In this document: one piece after another, positions 18,259 to 27,298 of the stretch | Numbering within the stretch: the stretch's first letter is position 1 | Layout of the letters: each line of letters opens with the position of its first letter | NCBI GenBank assembly: GCA_902521725.1 | Contig: CABYTF010000002.1 | Coordinates: 1-56,170, forward strand | DNA from: an uncultured Gammaproteobacteria bacterium | GTDB taxonomy: Bacteria > Pseudomonadota > Gammaproteobacteria > GCA-002705445 > GCA-002716945 | Length of the DNA stretch: 56,170 bases | Direction of reading: 5' to 3' | Position numbers and translations under genes: made by a program | The notes under the pieces: generated by a model | Seen by the model: the letters and a program-made list of their open reading frames with translations, nothing else | What the model was told of the DNA's origin: nothing | The model's database searches: none

Positions 18259-18477
18259 AATATCCTCATCTAGATTAATAAATTTAGGGCAACAGCCATC
18301 ATCCCAAAGCTATATATTGATTACCCAAAGCGCATAGACTGTAAATGCACAACGTACTTCACATTATGAATAGGTCTTAATTACTTAAATAAGATACGAC
18401 GATGTATCTGCTAAAAACAGTAAAGCGTTTAAGTAAAAGTTTATATGACTATATGATCAAGATTTCTTTCATAGCAC
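18259..18477 (-). other. 5' leader between the riboswitch aptamer and btuB
   Basis: About 220 bases with no reading frame of note. It holds the gagga ribosome-binding site just before the btuB ATG and a small hairpin (ggc-tgtt-gcc, around 18289-18298). I see no strong terminator with a T-run, so control is more likely at translation or by Rho than by an intrinsic terminator. Confidence 0.5.
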
Positions 18478-18579
18478 CACCGCTAAAGTAGGTCTCACCT
18501 CGTTGGCATTCGGACTGTTGTTCACCGTTGCGGGGGCAGTGTCAGATTATGTATTCACTGACTTTCCCAACCTCGTGAG
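18478..18579 (-). promoter_or_regulatory. Cobalamin (adenosylcobalamin-type) riboswitch
   Basis: Read on the minus strand, the conserved core is plain: gggaaagtcagtg (18555-18567), then cactgcccccgcaacggtga (18522-18541), then cagtccgaatgcc (18505-18517). These match the B12-box parts CACTGcCCCCGCAACGGT and AGTCCGAA. The outer stem is ctcac (18575-18579) with gtgag (18494-18498), and the next stem is gttgg with ccaac. A short downstream hairpin, acctactttagcggt (18479-18493), would supply the L13 kissing loop. It sits in the leader of the BtuB-like gene and begins only 2 bp after the stop of the upstream ABC permease gene. Confidence 0.95.
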
Positions 18580-18581
18580 AG

Positions 18582-19355
18582 TTAGTTTTTTACTCCAATA
18601 CCTCTATTTAAAAGGTATATAGCTAAAGAATACATGAAAAATATTAATATGAACATCATTACTATCGCATTAAATGTATTCATTTCTTCTATGCCAATAA
18701 ATGCATACCTAAATGCGCTTACCATATAAGCTATAGGATTAAACAACGATACTGTTTGCCAAGCTTCAGGAAGGTTATATATTGAATAAAAGGTTCCACC
18801 CAGATATGTAAGCGGAGTTAAAACAAATGTTGGAATAATATTTATATCATCAAAACTTTTTGCATAAACAGCATTAATAAATCCAAGGATGGAAAATAAA
18901 AAACTAACAAGAAGTGTTAGAAAAATAGCAAGATATACATTATGTATAGGTATACTTGTGAAACTTAGTGAGACTAGATATACCGCGAAGCCAACTACAA
19001 AAGCTCTTGATACACCACCCAATACATACCCGATTAAAATGACGTGACTTGAAAGTGGGGATACAAATAATTCCTCAACACTTTTTTGAAACCTACCACT
19101 ATAAAAAGAACCAACGACGTTCATGTATGAATTTGAAATGATAGGCATTATGATTAAACCTGGCAGTATGAATTGTATATAAGGCAACCCACTGATATCC
19201 CCCAAACGTGATCCAATGAAATTCCCAAAAATAGTTATGTATAAAAAAATTGTAATTACTGATGGTAAAATAGTCTGTATCCAAATACGTGACCATCGAA
19301 AGAATTCTTTTCTGAATATCGTTGTTAGTTGTGTTATGTATAGCTGTTTTATCAT
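18582..19355 (-). CDS. ABC-2 type transporter permease, YadH-like
   Basis: Inner-membrane half of an ABC exporter, 257 aa with six membrane segments. The ABC-2 family segment PLTYLGGTFYSIYNLPEAWQ lies near residue 185, followed by LFNPIAYMVSAFRYAF. It overlaps the ATPase gene by 4 bp. The pair matches YadH/YadG in length and layout. The cargo of that family is not established. Its stop is 2 bp from the riboswitch, so read-through into btuB is possible. Confidence 0.9.
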   Translation of the reverse strand: MIKQLYITQLTTIFRKEFFRWSRIWIQTILPSVITIFLYITIFGNFIGSRLGDISGLPYIQFILPGLIIMPIISNSYMNVVGSFYSGRFQKSVEELFVSPLSSHVILIGYVLGGVSRAFVVGFAVYLVSLSFTSIPIHNVYLAIFLTLLVSFLFSILGFINAVYAKSFDDINIIPTFVLTPLTYLGGTFYSIYNLPEAWQTVSLFNPIAYMVSAFRYAFIGIEEMNTFNAIVMMFILIFFMYSLAIYLLNRGIGVKN

Positions 19356-20263
19356 TCTTGAGTAAGCTCCATAAATAGTTCCTCTAGTTTATTTCGTTTA
19401 CTTAGTATTTCAATTACATTTATTTTGTTGTTATTAAATGAATTAATTATTTCCGAAATTGAAACTTTATTATCTACAGTCAATTCATATGAATTATTAT
19501 CTATACTTATAATGCTGTCACCGAATGCATTTATATCATTAATAGTTGAATCTGTTCGTATGATATAGGTATGCTTTCTCTTTGAAGCAATTATATCTTT
19601 CATTGGTGAATTTTGAACAATCTCTCCTTTATGAACAATTGATAAATTTTTACATAAACGCTCTGCCTCTTCTAGATAATGAGTTGTTAATATAATCGTG
19701 ACACCATCATTATTTATTTTTTTGAAAAAGTCCCACATTGTAAGTCTCAGTTCCGTATCAACTCCTGCAGTAGGCTCATCTAGAATTAGAAGTTTGGGAC
19801 TATGTATTAAAGCTCTGGCTATAAGAAGTCTTCTTTTCATTCCGCCAGACAATTCTCTCGGTGTACATTCTCTCTTATGCCATATACCAAGGTCTTCAAA
19901 AAGCTCTTGAGTTTTATTCATAGCTTGTTTTTTTGTTAAACCGAAATATCCACCAATATTAATCATTGTCTCTTGAATCGGAATAAACTGATTAAGATTA
20001 TACTCTTGTGGAACAACACCAATCATTTTTTTTGTTGCTTCAGGAAATTGACGAATGTCTTTTCCATATACTTTTACTGTACCGGATGTGATGTTGACAA
20101 GTGTTGTAATAATTCCGATAACTGTAGACTTACCAGCCCCATTTGGACCAAGGAATGCAAATAAATCTCCGTCCTCGACATTGAGATTTATGTCTTTTAG
20201 TGCCTTTACACCATTCCTATAAGTTTTATTAAGTTGTTGAATTTCTAGAGCATATTTGGTCAT
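19352..20263 (-). CDS. ABC transporter ATP-binding protein, YadG-like
   Basis: 303-aa ATPase partner of the ABC-2 permease. It shows Walker A (GPNGAGKST near residue 39), the signature LSGGMKRR (near 140) and Walker B (LLILDEPTAGVD near 160), then an H-loop TTHYLEEAERLC. The C-terminal ~80 residues are the accessory region found in this exporter subfamily. Divergent from the malyl-CoA lyase operon across a 112-bp gap. Confidence 0.92.
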   Translation of the reverse strand: MTKYALEIQQLNKTYRNGVKALKDINLNVEDGDLFAFLGPNGAGKSTVIGIITTLVNITSGTVKVYGKDIRQFPEATKKMIGVVPQEYNLNQFIPIQETMINIGGYFGLTKKQAMNKTQELFEDLGIWHKRECTPRELSGGMKRRLLIARALIHSPKLLILDEPTAGVDTELRLTMWDFFKKINNDGVTIILTTHYLEEAERLCKNLSIVHKGEIVQNSPMKDIIASKRKHTYIIRTDSTINDINAFGDSIISIDNNSYELTVDNKVSISEIINSFNNNKINVIEILSKRNKLEELFMELTQE

Positions 20264-20364
20264 TTCTTTACTTCCATGTATTTTGCATATTTTAAAATTA
20301 TCATATATACTTCCTCAAAACTTATCGAGTTATAGCGAATATATAGGGGTATATCAAGTCAAAT

Positions 20365-20370
20365 TATAAT
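20365..20370 (+). promoter_or_regulatory. -10 element just before the malyl-CoA lyase start
   Basis: A perfect TATAAT ends 5 bp before the ATG at 20376. Transcription would begin at or next to the start codon, giving a leaderless mRNA. No convincing -35 and no Shine-Dalgarno are visible, so this is tentative. Confidence 0.4.
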
Positions 20371-20375
20371 AGATT

Positions 20376-21317
20376 ATGAGTCACACATCATATAAAAGCG
20401 CAAAAACAAGATTACAAAGAAGCGAATTGGCCGTACCTGGTTCCTCACCAAAAATGTTTGAAAAAGCTTTGAATTCAGATGCTGATTATATTTTCCTAGA
20501 CTTGGAGGATGCTGTATCTCCTAACGATAAAGTAACTGCTAGGGAAAATGTGATAAATGCTCTCAAGGATTTAGATTGGCGAGGTCACGGTAAAACTATT
20601 TCTGTTCGCATTAATGGTTTGGATACACACTACATGTATCGAGATGTAGTTGAGTTGATGATCCAAGCAGGTGAATTTATTGATACACTTCTAATACCGA
20701 AGGTTGGAGTCAGAGATGATGTCTATATGGTTGATTGTATGGTCACCCAAATCGAACAAGAAAGAGAGTTAAATAATAGAGTTGGCCTTGAGTGTCTAAT
20801 AGAAAGTGCACTTGGTATGGTAAATATTGAAGATATTGCTCAATCATCTGATAGACTTGAGGCGCTCCACTTTGGTGTAGCCGATTATGCAGCTAGCCTG
20901 AGAGCGAGAACAGTTGTTATTGGTGGTTTGAATCCAGATTACCCAGGTGACCAATGGCATCATGGATTATCAAAGTTAGTTGCAACATGTCGAGCTTACG
21001 GTCTTAGACCAATAGATGGTCCATTCGGAGATATAAAAGACCCCGAAGGATATATCAAAGCTGCAAAACGAGGAGCTGCAATTGGAATAGAGGGCAAGTG
21101 GGCAATTCATCCATCACAAATCGAACATGCAAATGATGTATTCTCTCCACCTCAAGCTGAAGTTGATAAAGCAAAAAGAATTATTGAAGAACTGGCAAAA
21201 GCTGCTGCAGAGGGAAAAGGAGCAGCTCAATTGGATGGTAGAATGATCGATGCCGCATCTGAGCGTATGGCAGAAAATATTGTCAATATAAACAACCTTA
21301 TACAATCTAAAAAATAA
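20376..21317 (+). CDS. mcl: L-malyl-CoA lyase (serine-cycle type)
   Basis: Cleaves malyl-CoA to glyoxylate and acetyl-CoA. 313 aa, HpcH/HpaI-CitE fold. The conserved segments [47 protein letters not shown], the [11 protein letters not shown] stretch and [11 protein letters not shown] follow methylotroph MclA closely as I recall it, including the Glu/Asp metal ligands. It is first in an operon with malate thiokinase (1-bp overlap with mtkA), which fixes the substrate as malyl-CoA rather than citryl-CoA. Confidence 0.92.
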   Translation: MSHTSYKSAKTRLQRSELAVPGSSPKMFEKALNSDADYIFLDLEDAVSPNDKVTARENVINALKDLDWRGHGKTISVRINGLDTHYMYRDVVELMIQAGEFIDTLLIPKVGVRDDVYMVDCMVTQIEQERELNNRVGLECLIESALGMVNIEDIAQSSDRLEALHFGVADYAASLRARTVVIGGLNPDYPGDQWHHGLSKLVATCRAYGLRPIDGPFGDIKDPEGYIKAAKRGAAIGIEGKWAIHPSQIEHANDVFSPPQAEVDKAKRIIEELAKAAAEGKGAAQLDGRMIDAASERMAENIVNINNLIQSKK

Positions 21318-22489
21318 TGAATATTCACGAGTATCAAGCAAAAGAAATACTATCTAGATTTGGGGTATCAATACCTAAAGGTGGAGTTGCATATAGCCCA
21401 GAGAATGCAAAAGATAGGGCGACTGAACTCGGAGGAGATCTATGGGTAGTCAAAGCACAAATACACTCCGGAGCTAGAGGGAAAGCCGGCGGTATAATTG
21501 TTTGTAAATCAGAACAAGAAGTATCTGATGCAGCTAATAAACTACTTGGAAAGACTCTTGTAACCCACCAAACAGGTCCTGAAGGTAAAACAGTTCAAAG
21601 AATCTATGTTGAAGAAGGTACAGATATCAAAAAAGAATTTTATCTTGGATTGGTTTTTGACAGAAGCACAGAGAGCATTATGGTTGTAGCATCCTCTGAA
21701 GGTGGAATGAGCGTTGAAGAGATCGCAGAAGAAAAGCCTGAATCACTCATTAAGACAAGGATTGAAGCTGCAGTGGGAATGCAAGCTTATCAGGCAAGGG
21801 AGATTGCTTTTGCTCTTGGTTTGGAATCGAAAGCGATTAATAGATGTGCTCAAGCTATCTTGGGTGCGTATAAAGCTTTCAGCACATCTGACGCTACTAT
21901 GGTTGAGATAAATCCTTTAGTTTTAACTGGGGATGACCATGTACTCGCCCTGGACTGCAAGATGTCATTTGATGACAATGCATTATACAGAAATCCTGAA
22001 CTGGCTGAACTTAGAGATAAATCTCAAGAAGATCCAAAAGAAACTTATGCTGCAGATCGAGGTCTTAACTATATTCCACTTGATGGCGACATTGGCAACA
22101 TAATAAACGGGGCCGGTCTAGCTATGGCTTCGATGGATATGATTCAGCTAGCTGGCGGACAACCTGCAAACTTCCTTGATGTAGGCGGAGGTGCGACTCC
22201 TGAAAAGTTTGTTAAAGCCTTTAAGCTGATTTCAGGTGACCCCAAAGTAAAAGTAATTTTAATAAATATCTTTGCTGGAATAAATAGATGTGATTGGGTA
22301 GCTCAAGGAATTGTTGATGCACTTAATCAAATAACAATCAATCAACCATTAGTAATCAGGTTGGCTGGCACAAATGTTGATGAAGGTATAAAAATACTTA
22401 AAGACAGCAAAATTACCTATACAGAAGCCTTCACTCTGGAAGATGCAGCAAATAAAGCTGTAAAAGCACTAAAAGAGCTTGGAGCATAA
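21317..22489 (+). CDS. mtkA: Malate thiokinase (malate-CoA ligase), beta subunit
   Basis: Activates malate to malyl-CoA with ATP. 390 aa, an ATP-grasp subunit of the succinyl-CoA synthetase family. The N-terminus [12 protein letters not shown], the ELYLG-like [11 protein letters not shown] segment, EINPLVLT and [13 protein letters not shown] resemble MtkA rather than ordinary SucC. The partner genes mcl and mtkB settle the call. Its ATG overlaps the mcl stop by one base, and mtkB follows after 6 bp. Confidence 0.9.
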   Translation: MNIHEYQAKEILSRFGVSIPKGGVAYSPENAKDRATELGGDLWVVKAQIHSGARGKAGGIIVCKSEQEVSDAANKLLGKTLVTHQTGPEGKTVQRIYVEEGTDIKKEFYLGLVFDRSTESIMVVASSEGGMSVEEIAEEKPESLIKTRIEAAVGMQAYQAREIAFALGLESKAINRCAQAILGAYKAFSTSDATMVEINPLVLTGDDHVLALDCKMSFDDNALYRNPELAELRDKSQEDPKETYAADRGLNYIPLDGDIGNIINGAGLAMASMDMIQLAGGQPANFLDVGGGATPEKFVKAFKLISGDPKVKVILINIFAGINRCDWVAQGIVDALNQITINQPLVIRLAGTNVDEGIKILKDSKITYTEAFTLEDAANKAVKALKELGA

Positions 22490-22495
22490 ATTTCC

Positions 22496-23389
22496 ATGGC
22501 AATACTAATCACTAAAGAATCTAAAATAATTATTCAAGGTTTTACCGGCAAGATAGGAACTTTTCATGCAGAGGAAATGATTGAGTACGGAACAAATGTC
22601 GTTGGTGGAGTCACACCTGGCAAAGGTGGCCAAACACATTTAGATCGTCCAGTTTTCAACACAGTAAAGGACGCTGTCAGAGAGACTGGAGCCGATGCAA
22701 GTATTCTATTTGTGCCGCCAGCATTTGCTGCTGATTCTGCAATGGAAGCTGCAGACGCTGGAATTAAAACTCTCGTTGCGATAACAGATGGGATCCCTGC
22801 TCATGACATGATTAAAGTAAAAAGATACATGAGAAGGTACAAAGCTGAAGATAGAATGACAATGGTCGGACCAAATTGTGCAGGTGTGATAAGTCCTGGC
22901 AAATGCATGCTAGGGATTATGCCAGGTCATATATATAAAGAGGGAAATGTTGGAGTAATAGGGCGCTCAGGTACACTTGGTTATGAAGCAGCTCAACAAA
23001 TGAAAGATTTAGGAATTGGAATATCTACAAGTGTAGGTATTGGTGGCGACCCAATCAACGGAAGCGCATTCAGAGATCATCTAGCTAAATTTGAAGATGA
23101 TGATGAGACTAGAGTTATACTGATGATCGGTGAGATAGGTGGTCCTCAAGAGGCAGAGGCAGCTGAATACGCTAAAAAGAATGTATCGAAACCTGTAATT
23201 GCTTACATAGCAGGTCTTACAGCACCCAAAGGTAAAAGGATGGGACATGCAGGCGCTATTGTAAGTGCCGGGGGTGAATCGGCGGCTGAGAAAGTAGAAA
23301 TTCTTAAAGCGGCAGGGATAACAATCGCTAAAAATCCTTCAGTGATTGGCGAAACAGTTGAATCAGTTCTAAAACAACTAGATGGCTAA
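22496..23389 (+). CDS. mtkB: Malate thiokinase (malate-CoA ligase), alpha subunit
   Basis: CoA-binding and phosphohistidine subunit, 297 aa, SucD fold. The CoA-binding GFTGKIGTFHAE segment is at the N-terminus, and the active-site histidine is in MGHAGAIVSAGG near residue 250. Together with MtkA and Mcl it turns malate into glyoxylate and acetyl-CoA, as in the serine cycle. A ttggagc ribosome-binding site precedes the ATG. The tatD start overlaps its end by 8 bp. Confidence 0.9.
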   Translation: MAILITKESKIIIQGFTGKIGTFHAEEMIEYGTNVVGGVTPGKGGQTHLDRPVFNTVKDAVRETGADASILFVPPAFAADSAMEAADAGIKTLVAITDGIPAHDMIKVKRYMRRYKAEDRMTMVGPNCAGVISPGKCMLGIMPGHIYKEGNVGVIGRSGTLGYEAAQQMKDLGIGISTSVGIGGDPINGSAFRDHLAKFEDDDETRVILMIGEIGGPQEAEAAEYAKKNVSKPVIAYIAGLTAPKGKRMGHAGAIVSAGGESAAEKVEILKAAGITIAKNPSVIGETVESVLKQLDG

Positions 23390-24179
23390 TTCTGTTACGC
23401 CTTTATTTGATATTGGCGCAAACCTTCTTGATAGCCAGCTTTCAAAAAATTTTAATGAAGTTATTACTAGATCGAAAGAAAATAATATTCGTAAAATAAT
23501 CATTACTTCATCGCATATTGACGACACTTATCAAGCAAAAGAACTGATTGATCGAGAGCCAGACCTTTTATATACAACAGTTGGTTTTCATCCACATAAT
23601 GCAAAGGATTTTAAAGACAGTCATATCGATAAAATGCTCGAATTATGCGAACACGACTATGTTAAAGCTATCGGAGAGTGTGGACTTGATTATAAAAGAA
23701 ATTATTCAAGTAAAAATGATCAAATAACTTGTTTTACAAAACATCTTGAACTTGCAACATCAATTGATCTACCAATGTTCCTTCATGAGAGGGATGCTCA
23801 TGAAGATTTTATTATACTCTTAAAAGAATACAGTCATCTAGTAGAGGATATTGTTGTCCACTGTTTTACTGGTGATAAAAAGAGTTTATCAAGTTATTTG
23901 GATCTAGGATGTTATATTGGAGTCACTGGCTGGATAACGGATCCAAATAGAGGGTACCATCTCCATGATTTAATAAGTTACGTGCCATCTGATAAGCTTA
24001 TGATAGAGACAGATTCTCCATACTTAATGCCATTCAATTACCCTATTAAAAATAAGAAGTATAATGAACCGAGCAACTTAATCTATGTACTAGATGCAGT
24101 AGCAAGTATTTTGCAAAAAGATAAAAATATTCTTGCTGAAGAGATATATAATAACAGCTGTAGATTTTTTAATATTTGA
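23382..24179 (+). CDS. tatD: TatD-family metal-dependent DNase
   Basis: TIM-barrel amidohydrolase-type nuclease, 265 aa, normal length. It has [12 protein letters not shown] at the N-terminus (in place of the usual HCH metal site of TatD relatives such as YcfH), [29 protein letters not shown] and the catalytic ETDSPYL. TatD proteins have 3'-5' exonuclease activity and are linked to DNA repair. Coupled to mtkB by an 8-bp overlap and followed at once by queH; the link to both is probably only co-transcription. Confidence 0.88.
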   Translation: MANSVTPLFDIGANLLDSQLSKNFNEVITRSKENNIRKIIITSSHIDDTYQAKELIDREPDLLYTTVGFHPHNAKDFKDSHIDKMLELCEHDYVKAIGECGLDYKRNYSSKNDQITCFTKHLELATSIDLPMFLHERDAHEDFIILLKEYSHLVEDIVVHCFTGDKKSLSSYLDLGCYIGVTGWITDPNRGYHLHDLISYVPSDKLMIETDSPYLMPFNYPIKNKKYNEPSNLIYVLDAVASILQKDKNILAEEIYNNSCRFFNI

Positions 24180-24180
24180 T

Positions 24181-24855
24181 ATGAATAAACTAGAATTACC
24201 CAAAGGTCATAAAAAACTACTATTACATAGCTGCTGTGCTCCATGCTCAGGAGACATTATGCTGCGCCTAAAAGAATCCAACATAGATTATACAATATAT
24301 TTTTATAATCCAAATATTCATCCAAGAGAAGAGTATCTTTTGAGGAAAAATGAGAATTTAGAGTTTGCGAGAAAACACAAAATACCATTTATTGATGATG
24401 ACTATGATACGAGGAATTGGTTTGACCAAACAAAGGGTCAGGAGTGGGAACCTGAGAGAGGTAAGAGATGCTCAACATGTTTTGATATGAGATTTCTTAA
24501 AACAGCACAATATGCTGAGCTACATGGCTTCTCAATCATATCAAGTACTTTGGGAATCTCAAGATGGAAGGATATGGATCAGATTAATGAATCTGGCGTT
24601 AAAGCAGCCATGCAATTCAGGAACATTGAATACTGGACATATAATTGGAGAAAAAATAATGGTTCCGAAAAAATGTTACTTGTGTCAAAGTCGGAGAATT
24701 TTTATATGCAGGAATATTGCGGCTGTGTCTATTCTTTAAGAGATACAAATATTTGGAGAAGTAAGAATAACAGACCTCATGTACAAATTGGTCTTAAATA
24801 TTATTCATTTTCAGATAAAAACACCAGTGATTCCAAGAAGAAAGATCACGCTTAA
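24181..24855 (+). CDS. queH: Epoxyqueuosine reductase QueH
   Basis: Last step of queuosine biosynthesis in tRNA: reduces epoxyqueuosine to queuosine, independently of cobalamin, unlike QueG. I start it at the ATG at 24181, one base after the tatD stop, not the longer in-frame 24133, because the family's N-terminus begins just before [13 protein letters not shown]. That gives 224 aa. The iron-sulfur and metal ligands are the CCAPC cysteines, [11 protein letters not shown] and EYCGCVYSL. Its 3' end overlaps the convergent ampE by 45 bp. Confidence 0.9.
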   Translation: MNKLELPKGHKKLLLHSCCAPCSGDIMLRLKESNIDYTIYFYNPNIHPREEYLLRKNENLEFARKHKIPFIDDDYDTRNWFDQTKGQEWEPERGKRCSTCFDMRFLKTAQYAELHGFSIISSTLGISRWKDMDQINESGVKAAMQFRNIEYWTYNWRKNNGSEKMLLVSKSENFYMQEYCGCVYSLRDTNIWRSKNNRPHVQIGLKYYSFSDKNTSDSKKKDHA

Positions 24856-25665
24856 CCAAGCAATTAGTGTTCTTGCTAATATATTTTGAATCTGTATTAT
24901 TTGGTCTGATTCACTTCTTGATGCATCAAAAACTGATTCACCAGTTTGATTGACATATTCTACATTACTAAGGTAAGGATTATTCGACAGCTCAAGGTTA
25001 TTAATCCTATCTATAACTCGATCATAATTACTCACTATAGATAAGCAGTATGAAGTCAGTCTAACTGGAATAAAATCAATAAAATAAATATATTTTTTTA
25101 AACTATTCTTTGTCTGTGCATTTATTTTGAAGATATCAGAATAAATCATCAAATCTAGTAATTTATATGTCAACGCTGCAGGTGCACCTAAAAGCAAGAA
25201 TAGAAAGATAATGGCAAAAGTATTCCTTATTGAGTTAAAAAATAGATTTTTGATCACAAGGACACTCAAGTTGGATTTTGCACGTGTTTGTTTAAGATTA
25301 GGACATAATAAAAATAAATCGCTTTTGTCGATACTTTCTTTATTAAATTCTAATTTAATCTTAAGTTCTTCTATGTCTCTATTAAATTGATTTGTTCTCA
25401 AGCAAAAAAGCATAATTAGTAGACTTACAGTAAAGTAAATTATATGGGACAAGTAATCAGCAATCGATATCACAGCCATTGATAAAATTAACACAATCAA
25501 TGTATATAAGATACAAATAGAATTCTTAGAGTATTTTTCTTTATCTATTTTATTTTCAAAATAGTTAAACCCTTTTAATAGTAAACTATCTTTTCTATAT
25601 TCTTTCAAATCATCGAAAAAATATTCTATTATTAGTGCGAATATAATTATAGCAATTGTTGACAT
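24811..25665 (-). CDS. ampE: AmpE-like inner-membrane protein
   Basis: 284-aa protein with about four membrane segments (near 1-15, 50-90, 145-170 and 265-284). It matches AmpE in length and position, 1 bp downstream of ampD as in E. coli. AmpE is proposed to act as a membrane sensor linked to AmpD and cell-wall recycling; its mechanism is not settled. The last 45 bp overlap the end of queH on the other strand. Confidence 0.82.
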   Translation of the reverse strand: MSTIAIIIFALIIEYFFDDLKEYRKDSLLLKGFNYFENKIDKEKYSKNSICILYTLIVLILSMAVISIADYLSHIIYFTVSLLIMLFCLRTNQFNRDIEELKIKLEFNKESIDKSDLFLLCPNLKQTRAKSNLSVLVIKNLFFNSIRNTFAIIFLFLLLGAPAALTYKLLDLMIYSDIFKINAQTKNSLKKYIYFIDFIPVRLTSYCLSIVSNYDRVIDRINNLELSNNPYLSNVEYVNQTGESVFDASRSESDQIIQIQNILARTLIAWLSVIFLLGITGVFI

Positions 25666-25666
25666 C

Positions 25667-26194
25667 TTATCTTATTTTTTCCCATTTAAAGTTTGGCCCA
25701 GGATCACTTTTCCTGTTTGGCGCAACCTCGCTATGTCCAAGTATATTACTATCTTTAATCGATGGAAATATCTGTTTGAGCTCACCTATTAGATTCTTTA
25801 ATGATGAGTACTGGTTATCAGTAAATTCATCAGACACCGAACCATGAAGCTCGATGCCTATTGAAAAATCATTAAAATTTTTTCTCGTAGCATATTCTGA
25901 CTTGCCTGCATGCCATGCACGCTTGTCAAACGGTACATATTGAATTATTTCACCTTTTCTTTTTATCAGTATATGCGACGAAACTCTGAGGCTTTCAAGT
26001 GATTCAAATGATGGATCAGCTGTGCGATTCAGATCATTCAAGAATAATAGATTTACATTATCGTTATCATACTGTCCCTCGGGGAGACTTATGCAATGAA
26101 TTATTATTGTATCAATGACGATATTCTTTGGTCTATCATCATAATTTGGAGATTGTATAAATTCACATTTTTTAAGGACAAATTTATTTTTCAT
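25667..26194 (-). CDS. ampD: 1,6-anhydro-N-acetylmuramoyl-L-alanine amidase AmpD
   Basis: Cytoplasmic zinc amidase that removes the peptide from anhydro-muropeptides during peptidoglycan recycling. 175 aa. The zinc ligands are His33 (IIHCIS), His154 (GHSEVAP) and Asp164 (SDPGP), and the catalytic Glu is in SIGIELHG (near 115). The lack of a signal peptide agrees with AmpD rather than a periplasmic AmiD. It is divergent from rnd with a 47-bp gap. Confidence 0.93.
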   Translation of the reverse strand: MKNKFVLKKCEFIQSPNYDDRPKNIVIDTIIIHCISLPEGQYDNDNVNLLFLNDLNRTADPSFESLESLRVSSHILIKRKGEIIQYVPFDKRAWHAGKSEYATRKNFNDFSIGIELHGSVSDEFTDNQYSSLKNLIGELKQIFPSIKDSNILGHSEVAPNRKSDPGPNFKWEKIR

Positions 26195-26241
26195 TACAGT
26201 ATCATTACAGAAGTTGTGTTATTATCAAATTTTTTATAATT

Positions 26242-27294
26242 ATGACAAATATCTTAATTGATTCTGACAAAAAACTGGATAATCTTCTATCAAAAATTGA
26301 AGATTGCACGGAAATTGGTTTAGATACTGAATTTATAAGAGAGTCTACATATAGACCAATACTTGCATTGATTCAAATTTCTTTAGCTGATGAGCAGATT
26401 TATCTTATTGATCCACAAAAAATAGAAGATATTAGTGGTATCGCTAAAGTAATTTCTGATCCCAATATAATAAAAATTATACATTCTGCTAAACAAGATC
26501 TTGAGGCGCTGTATTCTCATTTAGGATCATTTCCTGAAAATGTTTTTGATACACAGATCGCTTACAATTTTTTATCTGAAAAATCAAATATTGGATACTC
26601 AGCATTGGTAAAAAATATTTGTGATGTTGATATCAAGGAAGGGTCATGGAGAACTGATTGGTTAAAACGACCACTTAGTGAAGAAAAAAAAGAATATGCT
26701 GCAAATGATGTCAGATACTTGATCAAAATAAAAAATCAATTAGAAAAGAATTTAAAAATAATTGATAGATATTCTTGGTTCCAGGAAGAACAGAATAACG
26801 AGCTAAAGAAATCTAACATAATTATTGAACCTGAGAATGCATGGGAAAAAATAAATTATCCACTATATTTTGATTCTAGTGATCTTGATCTTTTAAAAAA
26901 ACTAGCATCTTGGAGAGAAAAATTATCAATTAAGTATGATATCCCTAAAAGGTGGATTCTGAGTGACTCTTTACTTATAAAGGTCATGATAACAAATCAG
27001 CACAAAGCACAACAGATTATTGAAAGTATAAAACAGACTATAACAAATTCAGAAAAGGACAATCTTCAGAAAATATTGAGCTCAAAAAGAAAAATAAAAA
27101 ATAAAAATTTATGCCCTAAGAAAGACATAGAGCAGCGGTGTAATGAGGTGCTTAGTTATGTCTCAGACGAGTTTAAGATAGATCCCACTATCATTGCCAA
27201 TAAGAGAGACATGGAAATGTTTATTATATCAAATCAAAAGGCTAGGTTTATGAAAGGCTGGAGATATCAAATATTTGGCAAACTGGTACAATAA
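26242..27294 (+). CDS. rnd: Ribonuclease D
   Basis: 3'-5' exoribonuclease that trims tRNA precursors, 350 aa. The DEDD exonuclease residues are in [20 protein letters not shown] and YAANDVRYL (Tyr present, DEDDy type). A single HRDC-like region follows (about 205-290), where the Asp-Leu-Leu-X-Leu-X-WRE pattern can be seen. The start ATG has no clear Shine-Dalgarno. ilvD begins 4 bases after its stop. Confidence 0.92.
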   Translation: MTNILIDSDKKLDNLLSKIEDCTEIGLDTEFIRESTYRPILALIQISLADEQIYLIDPQKIEDISGIAKVISDPNIIKIIHSAKQDLEALYSHLGSFPENVFDTQIAYNFLSEKSNIGYSALVKNICDVDIKEGSWRTDWLKRPLSEEKKEYAANDVRYLIKIKNQLEKNLKIIDRYSWFQEEQNNELKKSNIIIEPENAWEKINYPLYFDSSDLDLLKKLASWREKLSIKYDIPKRWILSDSLLIKVMITNQHKAQQIIESIKQTITNSEKDNLQKILSSKRKIKNKNLCPKKDIEQRCNEVLSYVSDEFKIDPTIIANKRDMEMFIISNQKARFMKGWRYQIFGKLVQ

Positions 27295-27298
27295 TATT

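Noticed and set aside
24133-24180. Longer start for queH
   Set aside because: It would overlap tatD by 47 bp and add residues before the conserved CC motif; the ATG at 24181 follows the tatD stop directly.
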